A stretch of DNA of 44,512 bases from VFZP01 sp043755595. Its GTDB lineage: Bacteria > Acidobacteriota > Terriglobia > Bryobacterales > Bryobacteraceae. A program made the position numbers and the translations under genes. Position 1 is the first letter of the stretch. Each line of letters starts with the position of its first letter. This document shows positions 9,201 through 15,143 of the stretch, one piece after another. The notes under the pieces are model-generated. The model was not told the DNA's origin. It was given only the letters and a program-made list of their open reading frames with translations, and searched no databases. The stretch covers positions 1 to 44,512 of the forward strand of contig JAYUSQ010000192.1 in NCBI GenBank assembly GCA_043755595.1. Direction: 5' to 3'.

Positions 9201-9313
9201 TAGGCGCTTGGCGATAAAAAGTTGAGAAGGTAGTTGCCGACCGCGTCGGTGGTGGTGTCGGATTTGACGCCGGTCCGGGTATTGGTGATCTGAATCTTGG
9301 CTCCTGGAACCAC
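6213..9313 (-). pseudogene. Oar-like TonB-dependent receptor, 5'-truncated and frameshifted
   Basis: An acidobacterial Oar-type outer-membrane receptor. It has a carboxypeptidase-regulatory-like domain (GAKIQITNTRTG and DAVGNYLLNFLSP), a plug region with TQGGLVRKDPYYIDGAHSS and SGSVMQSTTKSGTN, and a long beta-barrel. There are two lesions. First, the N-terminus is missing: the frame opens with YGAVVPGAK directly after an in-frame TGA, so the signal peptide and first strand are gone. Second, the barrel reads in one frame down to 6765 (LDRPG) and resumes in another (ISLDSSPYRFTFAPVYELPFGRGRK), consistent with one G lost from the G-run at 6765-6767. The C-terminal part ends with the barrel signature QVALKLHF. 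The second lesion could be a sequencing error; the first cannot. Confidence 0.88.
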
Positions 9314-9406
9314 GGCGCCATATCAAACCTAATTCTGGCACAATCCGGCGAGCGGCATTGGAGCCGGGACATTGCCCGAGTTGGTCGCGCTCGAATGCGT
9401 CGACGG

Positions 9407-10540
9407 CTACTTCGTCTTGTTTTCGAAGAAGAACACACCGAGTTTGCCGCCCACCGCAAAATCCAGATCGCCATCGCCATCGATGTCAACCACGGGAATC
9501 TGCATCCCCGCGCCAGTGCGGGTGCCGTAGTCGATGACATGCCGGACCCACTGGAGTTGGCCATTGCCGATCGGTTTAGGGACCACCAGTGGTTCATACC
9601 AATAGATGCCGGGAGGCTCAAAGGCTCCGGGTTCGTGCTCGTGAGCGAGATAACGCTTGCCGCTGAGAAAGTCGGGTTTGCCATCGCCGTTGAGGTCGGT
9701 CATGGTTATGGCGTGGGCCTGGGACCACGTGTCATCGATCCGCCGTTCGGTCCATTCGCCGGCTGCGCCACGTTCCAGCCAGAACACGCCGTAGTCGTGT
9801 GCGTAGGTGGATACGATGTCCGCCCGGCCGTCTCCGTTCACGTCTGCGACATGCATGAAGCCAAGCGCCTTTTTGAATTCCCAGTCGGGGTGATACTTCC
9901 AGTTGGGCGCCTCAAACCAGCCTTGCGGCGTGAGCACGTCGGCTTTGCCATCGCCATTCACGTCACCGGCTCCAATGCCGTGACCTTGCCCTTTGGCGCT
10001 GACTTCGCGCTTGACCCATTTGCCTTCCTTCAATTCGTACCAGGCGGTAACGGCTTTGGCTCCTCCGTATTGCGGGAGAACTTCGAGAGCCTTCCCGTCG
10101 TTGTTGAGATCGACCAGGAAAGCGAATTCCATATTCATGCCCTGGTCGATGACATGCGGTTGCCAGGCGGTCTTGGAGCGGCCGGGGTTCTGCCACCAGG
10201 TCAACTGCTGGCTGTACCATCCGCCGCTGACCACGTCGGGGAAACCGTCGCCGTTGACGTCGACGATCAAGTCGGAAAAATTGTCGATGTAGTTGTTGTT
10301 GAAGGGGACGGAACGAAACTTGTGTTTGATCCACTTGGGGGCTTCAAACCAGTTCTCACCCGACACGATGTCGAGCCGTCCATCTTTGTTGAAATCGCCA
10401 ATCGCGCAGGACTCGTTGGCGCCCAGGTCGAGCGTATGTTTTTCAAACGGTATGTCGGGCGGACGCGAGACAACCGGCTGCGCTTGCGCCAGCAATGGAG
10501 CGAGCAGCGTGAACATCCAGAAAAGCGAATGAGGGCTCAT
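9407..10540 (-). CDS. Secreted FG-GAP/VCBS repeat protein
   Basis: 377 residues with a signal peptide (MSPHSLFWMFTLLAPLLAQAQ region) and at least seven calcium-binding loops of the DxNxDGxxD type: DFNKDGRLD, DVNGDGFPD, DLNNDGK, DVNGDGKAD, DVNGDGRAD, DLNGDGKPD and DIDGDGDLD. These are spaced 45-55 residues apart, as expected for blades of an integrin-alpha-like beta-propeller. No catalytic domain is attached, so it is probably an extracytoplasmic binding or structural protein. The start is ATG at 10540. It is co-oriented with the receptor pseudogene 94 bp downstream, and that gap is where the receptor's missing 5' end should be. Confidence 0.85.
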   Translation of the reverse strand: MSPHSLFWMFTLLAPLLAQAQPVVSRPPDIPFEKHTLDLGANESCAIGDFNKDGRLDIVSGENWFEAPKWIKHKFRSVPFNNNYIDNFSDLIVDVNGDGFPDVVSGGWYSQQLTWWQNPGRSKTAWQPHVIDQGMNMEFAFLVDLNNDGKALEVLPQYGGAKAVTAWYELKEGKWVKREVSAKGQGHGIGAGDVNGDGKADVLTPQGWFEAPNWKYHPDWEFKKALGFMHVADVNGDGRADIVSTYAHDYGVFWLERGAAGEWTERRIDDTWSQAHAITMTDLNGDGKPDFLSGKRYLAHEHEPGAFEPPGIYWYEPLVVPKPIGNGQLQWVRHVIDYGTRTGAGMQIPVVDIDGDGDLDFAVGGKLGVFFFENKTK

Positions 10541-10639
10541 CGCGACCGATTGTAGCGCGGAACTCAGGTGAATGCCGTAGTCAGCGGAGGCGGCGATTGG
10601 CCGATAAGAGAACTACAAGGAAGGGCGCCAGTCAAAATC

Positions 10640-11167
10640 ATGAGTGTTACCTCTAGCGACCTAAAGTCGATGCTGAACCGAGTCAGAAAGCCCGATGCGC
10701 CGGTTGCCGCGGGGGCCATTGAGCCGAAAAAGCCAGCGGCGTCTCCGCCGAACCCACCTAGGCCTGAAGTAGCGGCGGCCCCGGCGGTTGGCGGCGCTGT
10801 GGCCGTTCAAGCGGAGGGGACTCCGCCCGCCGTTGAGCTGCTGTATCAGGTCCCTCAGGAGGACGATGACTGCGGCGGGGCAGGGACCGACGTCGGCTCG
10901 GTTCTCGGAGAAATCGTCAAGGACGAGGAGTTGATGACCCGGATCCTCGGCATCCTGTATCGAGCCAAGAAGAAAAGCCCGAACGGCGGGGCGGTGGCCA
11001 TCATGCCGATGGAGAAGGAACTCGGTATTGCCCGCGAGTCCGCAACCTTCGTGCTGAATTACATGAAGACGAAGCAAATTATCGTGGCCGACGACAAGAG
11101 CCGCAATCTGATCACGGTGGAAGGTATCGACTTTCTGCGCGCGCAGCTGAGCAAAATTGTGATCTGA
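10640..11167 (+). CDS. Hypothetical protein with C-terminal winged-helix-like domain
   Basis: 175 residues from the ATG at 10640. An upstream GTG at 10568 exists but adds an unconvincing N-terminus. The first 70 residues are a disordered Ala/Pro linker. The C-terminal 80 residues (from about VGSVLGEIVKDEELMTRILGILYRAKKK) form four helices and a beta hairpin ending in KSRNLITVEGIDFLRAQL, the outline of a winged helix-turn-helix. I do not recognise a named family. It could be a DNA-binding regulator or a protein-interaction module. The truncated DinB gene starts 5 nt downstream. Confidence 0.65.
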   Translation: MSVTSSDLKSMLNRVRKPDAPVAAGAIEPKKPAASPPNPPRPEVAAAPAVGGAVAVQAEGTPPAVELLYQVPQEDDDCGGAGTDVGSVLGEIVKDEELMTRILGILYRAKKKSPNGGAVAIMPMEKELGIARESATFVLNYMKTKQIIVADDKSRNLITVEGIDFLRAQLSKIVI

Positions 11168-11171
11168 GAGA

Positions 11172-11507
11172 GTGACACGCGCCCGGCAACTTGCCGCGAC
11201 CTTGACAGAAATCTTTGAAGGCGATCCTTGGTACGCCCCTTCTGTGAAAGCCGCCCTGGACGGCATTACGGCCGTCGCGGCGGCGGCTCAGCCGATCACA
11301 GGGGCGCACACGATTTGGGAAATCACTGCCCATATGGACGCTTGGAACCAGGTGTGCCTGCGGAGGTTGGCGGGGGAAGTCTGCGTGGAACCGGATGTCA
11401 ACTTCGCCGAACCGGATGAGATCTCGCCAAACGCCTGGCGGCGGCTGCGCGAGATTTGCCTTGATGACATCACATGTGTTTGCAACTATCGCCATCCTTC
11501 GGTCTGA
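11172..11507 (+). pseudogene. DinB-family protein, C-terminally truncated
   Basis: Residues 1-95 resemble the first half of a DinB four-helix-bundle protein (EIFEGDPWYAPSVKAALDGI, then PITGAHTIWEITAHMDAWN with the first metal His). The family is normally 150-170 residues. Here the match stops at about 11458 and 15 unrelated residues (CLDDITCVCNYRHPSV region) run to a stop, so the helices carrying the remaining metal histidines are missing. Other frames downstream do not resume the family. The break coincides with the left edge of a patch of decayed genes. Confidence 0.65.
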
Positions 11508-11549
11508 TCGCTGGAGACCTGGCTGAATGGCGGTGGAACCCACCCTCGT

Positions 11550-11810
11550 TCATTCATTCATGGGGGAGGCAAAAAGAACGGCGCAGAGAGGAGGATTGGC
11601 CTGTTTGGAATTACCCCATGGTGACGAGCGGTTAGGAAGTAACCCGACTCCAACACACGTTGCTCGACAGTCTGTTGGCGGAACAATTATTGCAAGCCTG
11701 GCGGACCATGCCAACGGCAACGTATGCTCTTTGTTGCCGAGGGATTCGGGGATAATATGCTCGACCGACTTGGAGTTCGTCGAATCGCGCTTACAAAAGA
11801 TGAATCGCAT
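11550..11810 (-). pseudogene. HNH endonuclease remnant, frameshifted
   Basis: The opening reads FCKRDSTNSKSVEHIIPESLGNKEH, the N-terminal half of an HNH-5-type nuclease, in which a CxxC pair precedes the SVEHIIPESLGN signature. In relatives I remember the first residue pair as CIFC; here the first Cys is Phe. After HTLPL the frame changes: the next expected segment, ending in CNN, is found in another frame (MVRQACNNCSANRL) at about 11640-11708. The frameshift is therefore near 11708-11720, and that frame soon stops. It begins within the 3' end of the dual-OB gene, suggesting former translational coupling. Confidence 0.7.
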
Positions 11811-12632
11811 GACAGAGTGTTGGCCCGATATTCCAAAACAGAGAGCCCTGGGTTTGTTTGGGCGGCCAGAATACTCCGATCACCACCCAGGTATTGTACG
11901 GGAAGACCGTGCCCATGAAAAAACGGGTGTCGCGATCAGGGGCGCACATTTCATCGAAGAACTTTTTGCGTACGCTGGCCACCGCAGCCTCCTCGCTGCC
12001 CAAGCGCTCCACTTCCTTGAGGTAGAGAACACCCAGTTCCCAATCCTCGATCATGGCGCCATGCGGCTTTTCTTCCGTGTCGGCGCAGCGAAACACATAG
12101 CTGAATTTGTATGGCAGCTTTGTCAATTGCTTGGGCTGCCCGCTGAAGAGATTGAATTGGCGTAGTGTGGCTTCCCACTCGGGTTTCCAGGTGCGCTCGA
12201 CTGGCTCGACTTTCAGGCCCAGGATCTCGGTGGGACGAACGATTCCTAGGGAACTTTTGTCGAGTAAGTATTGTGCTTCCAATTCTAAGCGCGTGTGATG
12301 AGGTATCCGGTCGATGATCTCCCGGCGGGCGCGCCAATCATGCGTGGTTGGCAGCGGATCGCCGAGGAGACGGATGGACTCCAGGTCGGGCTTACGGCTT
12401 TCCTTCCGACCATCGTTTTTAGCACCCCGGCCGGCCAGCCGAGCTCAATCCATTGGTATTTGCGAAACTGCCGCTGTGTTGGCTGGTAGCGATAGTCTAT
12501 GGGGTAAAGCCGCACCCACTGTGAATCCTCGGTGATGCCCGCCGTGCATACCAGTTCCTGATGACTCTCGGAAGGGTGCGGATACGTCATTACCGTAACC
12601 AGCACCTTTGTTTTTGTGAAAGGGGTGCTCAC
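11791..12632 (-). pseudogene. Dual-OB-like protein, frameshifted
   Basis: The N-terminal half (12632 to about 12440) reads KVLVTVMTYPHPSESHQELVCTAG, then WVRLYPIDYRY and QFRKYQWIEL, the opening of a conserved family predicted to contain two OB folds and often encoded next to DUF488 proteins (recalled, not searched). After IELG the frame shifts near 12430-12445. The continuation is intact in the other frame as GRKESRKPDLESIRLLGDPL followed by DWRARREIIDRIPHHTRLELEAQYLLD and on to VIGVFWPPKQTQGSLF. The C-terminus runs 14 residues past the expected SLF end. Start is GTG at 12632, 3 nt after the DUF488 stop. A single indel explains the lesion; whether it is real needs reads. Confidence 0.72.
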
Positions 12633-12635
12633 GGC

Positions 12636-13496
12636 TCAACGCAGTTCCTTGATGGGCAAGGTTGTTTGTCGGGACACCAGCGCCGCAAGGCGGCTACGGT
12701 GGCAACAGTCGTGATCGGCTTCCATGCACATGAGAGCGGAAGGCCGTTCGATGACGAGTTTGGCAACAGTTCCAACGTTCGCACTTTGAGCGGGAAGAAT
12801 CTCGTTTTCATAGCGTTCAAAGAGCCGCTGATAGGAGGCGTGGTCATCAAGGTCCGTTCGCCATACCGAGGGAATACCGAGCGAGGGGAAATGCACGTAC
12901 TCAATGTTGACGTCTTGGCACAACCGGCCCAGCGTGGATTTGTGGAAGCCGTAGCGCCTCGCGATCGGGTTGTAGCGAACATCGATGAGCCGCTCGACTC
13001 CGTTCTTAAGCAGTAGATCGAGTAACCCGTCCACCATGATGCCTTCGTAGCCAACCGTGAAGACTTGGGCTTGCGCCGTAGGCCTTGCGACTGCGCGCTT
13101 ATGCACGGCGTCCGAGTTCAGGGTGAACCAGGGGTGCGCCGCATAAACGCTATCCACCATTGCAGACGTAGACGTGGCCCGGTGCCTATTGGTCACTCTG
13201 TCGATCATGTCCAAGAATGCGCTGTCGAGAAAAGCTGTCTCCAGGGCCGCACCCTGGGCAATTTTGATGTCGTTCTCGGCCTCGACGACCCAGCCGTCAT
13301 TTCCGAGGGTACGAAGATCGTGATAGAGAGTGAACGAGAATGGACCTCGACGGTAGGGCAAGAATTCGTAGACGCCGGTTCTAGGCGCATTGATCTCGCG
13401 GCTCAGCAGGAACGCAAGCTTCACTAGACGGAGTCGGCTCGCCGAGCCTCCTTCGTTCTCAATCAGCCTCAGAATTGCCCGTTGTCGCGAAAACAT
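12636..13496 (-). CDS. DUF488 protein with N-terminal SocA/Panacea-like domain
   Basis: 286 residues. The C-terminal half (145-286) is a DUF488 domain: FTVGYEGIMVDGLLDLL, LIDVRYNPIARRYGFHKSTL, YVHFPSLGIP and the terminal ALMCMEADHDCCHRSRLA with its Cys/His/Arg cluster (about 258-268). The N-terminal 100 residues (LRLVKLAFLLSREI, then FLPYRRGPFSFTLYHDLRTLGNDG) resemble the Panacea/SocA (DUF4065) antitoxin-type domain; this is inference from pattern. DUF488 has no established reaction. The start is ATG at 13496, one codon after a GTG. It heads a minus-strand module with the dual-OB and HNH genes, and is the only intact member. Confidence 0.8.
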   Translation of the reverse strand: MFSRQRAILRLIENEGGSASRLRLVKLAFLLSREINAPRTGVYEFLPYRRGPFSFTLYHDLRTLGNDGWVVEAENDIKIAQGAALETAFLDSAFLDMIDRVTNRHRATSTSAMVDSVYAAHPWFTLNSDAVHKRAVARPTAQAQVFTVGYEGIMVDGLLDLLLKNGVERLIDVRYNPIARRYGFHKSTLGRLCQDVNIEYVHFPSLGIPSVWRTDLDDHASYQRLFERYENEILPAQSANVGTVAKLVIERPSALMCMEADHDCCHRSRLAALVSRQTTLPIKELR

Positions 13497-13654
13497 CACT
13501 GCGCCTTCATGTTTTAGCTTCCAGTGTACCGTTTCGCCCTAAAGGGGTAAAGCGCAAAATTCGGCCCTATGTCCGAAGGCGATGGATGAGATCGAGGTTG
13601 TCGATCACGGTTAATCCGAACCGCCGGATGAGAAGCCGATCATCCCTATCATAG

Positions 13655-13902
13655 AATTCGTCATCCGGCGTTCAGAAAGTCAGCCTCACCGAGACTGGCA
13701 GACCGGCGTTTTGACGCTGTGGGCGGCCTGTCACCACTTACATGTCAGGTCGGCCCGCGTGCTTGAAAAATGCGGATTCGCCTATGATGGCTTGCGCGCC
13801 GGACTAGCGAAGTTCCCCAATTTCAATCCTGGGCAGGATGAGGATTGCCGGTGCTACAGCCGCGACTTTCCGGGGCCTGGCGAAGTTAGTGGACGCCAGT
13901 AG
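13655..13902 (+). pseudogene. GNAT acetyltransferase C-terminal fragment
   Basis: The frame around 13711 (TTG) reads LTLWAACHHLHVRSARVLEKCGFAYDGL, which matches the C-terminal acetyl-CoA-binding end of RimJ-type GNAT enzymes (consensus N-x-x-S-x-R-V-L-E-K-x-G-F), followed by FPNFNPGQDEDCRCYSRDF. The frame extends back to about 13655 but without the N-terminal half of the fold, and no start or ribosome-binding site is present. It marks the right edge of the decayed patch. Between 13500 and 13655 I see nothing. Confidence 0.65.
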
Positions 13903-14305
13903 AACTGGTGCTTTTGTCCTTCATCAACTTCGGGTCGGTATGGAAGCGCCCCATGATGCTGCGGCCCGTTTGCGCGTTGGAAAAACAGACCATGCCCATG
14001 TCGAGGTCTGTGAAGTACACGAACCCGCACCATTCTCCCTGGATCTGAAAGGCGCCGTGGACCAACTTAAATTCAGGGACTTCGATGGGCAGGAAATGAT
14101 GCAGCAGGATTACCTCAACGTTGGGTTTGCTGCGCCGGTAGCATTCGGAAATGCAATGGAGCAGGGGCTCTTCGGGCCCAGGCTTTCCGCGTTGGATAAA
14201 TTGCGGATTGCCGGCGAAGTTAGTGAGGAAGTAGTCCCAGACCGAGCCGAAGTCGGAATCGCCGGCAAGTTTGCGGCGAAGCTCTTCGAGGTGAGGTTGG
14301 GTCAT
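13886..14305 (-). CDS. Hypothetical protein downstream of glnE and the TPR-like gene
   Basis: 139 residues, ATG start with an AGGA 3-7 nt upstream. No family recognised. The sequence looks like a compact soluble domain: an N-terminal helix (PHLEELRRKL), then alternating strands such as VEVILLHHFLPIEVPEFKLVHGAF, QIQGEWCGFVYFTDLDMGMVCFSN and GRSIMGRFH. There is no signal peptide or membrane segment. It begins 10 nt after the TPR-like gene and closes the glnE operon on the minus strand. Confidence 0.7.
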   Translation of the reverse strand: MTQPHLEELRRKLAGDSDFGSVWDYFLTNFAGNPQFIQRGKPGPEEPLLHCISECYRRSKPNVEVILLHHFLPIEVPEFKLVHGAFQIQGEWCGFVYFTDLDMGMVCFSNAQTGRSIMGRFHTDPKLMKDKSTSSTGVH

Positions 14306-14315
14306 TTTCCTACGC

Positions 14316-15143
14316 TTACTTCTTGCCGTGTTGGGACGAACGAATGCGCTCCATCTCGGTACGTAGCAGACGATTGCCCGGGAAATCCGCCACGAGCCCT
14401 TCGAGCAGCTTCAAACTTTGCGGCGCGCGCTTCTCCCGCAGATGAATGATCGAGAGCAGAATGCGGGCGAACGGCCCAAGGTAGCGGCCTTTCTCGGCGA
14501 CATTTTCTAGGTTGACGATCGCTTGCCGCTTGCTGCCTTGCGTCTGGTCGAACTTGACGAACCAGCGGATGAAGAACGGCAAGCTTCCGACCAGATATTC
14601 GGTGATCCCGGTGGTCAGTTTCGCGTCGACGAAAGTGGGATCGCGTTGCAGCAGTTCAACGGCGTAGTTATGCGACTTGCGCGCCGAGGCGAGGCTGCGG
14701 AGCTGGCGCTTTTCGACAAACGCCGTATAGTCGGTCTTCAGACCTTCGGTGATGCAGAAGGCGAAGAGCGAGTTTGGATCTCCGGGCCGTTCGAGGAGCC
14801 GGGCTTCGGCCATCCGTTGCGACTCTTCCACGGCGGCGAAGAAGCGGCTGCGAATCGCGGGGTCGGGCTTGAGGATGTCGTCGCCCGAGATCTTCTTGTC
14901 GTCGGTGAGGAATTCCCCCTGGAGGATTTTCAACCGGTCGAGTTCGAAAAACAGATAGGCGGCCGCGCGCGTGGAGTGCCCCAAGGGATCTGTTGGCGTC
15001 GAGGCGATGTAGCCGTCGAGGACCTGATGGGCGCCGGGAAAGTCGAAATTATAGAGGCGAATGTAGGCCTCGGCCACGGTGGCGCCGTGCGCGGTTACGC
15101 AAAAGGCGGCAAGCATCACGAATCGAGTCAGTGGTCTGATCAT
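14316..15143 (-). CDS. Secreted TPR-like helical repeat protein
   Basis: 275 residues from the ATG at 15143, which overlaps the glnE stop by 4 bp (ATGA), so it is translationally coupled. It opens with a signal peptide (MIRPLTRFVMLAAFCVTAHGA) and continues as helix pairs spaced like TPRs: EAYIRLYNFDFPGAHQVLDGYI, the GHSTRAAAYLFFELDRLKIL region, SHNYAVELLQRDPTFVDAKL and SLKLLEGLVADFPGNRLLRTE. Probably a periplasmic protein-interaction module. No enzymatic domain seen. Why it is coupled to glnE is not evident. Confidence 0.75.
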   Translation of the reverse strand: MIRPLTRFVMLAAFCVTAHGATVAEAYIRLYNFDFPGAHQVLDGYIASTPTDPLGHSTRAAAYLFFELDRLKILQGEFLTDDKKISGDDILKPDPAIRSRFFAAVEESQRMAEARLLERPGDPNSLFAFCITEGLKTDYTAFVEKRQLRSLASARKSHNYAVELLQRDPTFVDAKLTTGITEYLVGSLPFFIRWFVKFDQTQGSKRQAIVNLENVAEKGRYLGPFARILLSIIHLREKRAPQSLKLLEGLVADFPGNRLLRTEMERIRSSQHGKK

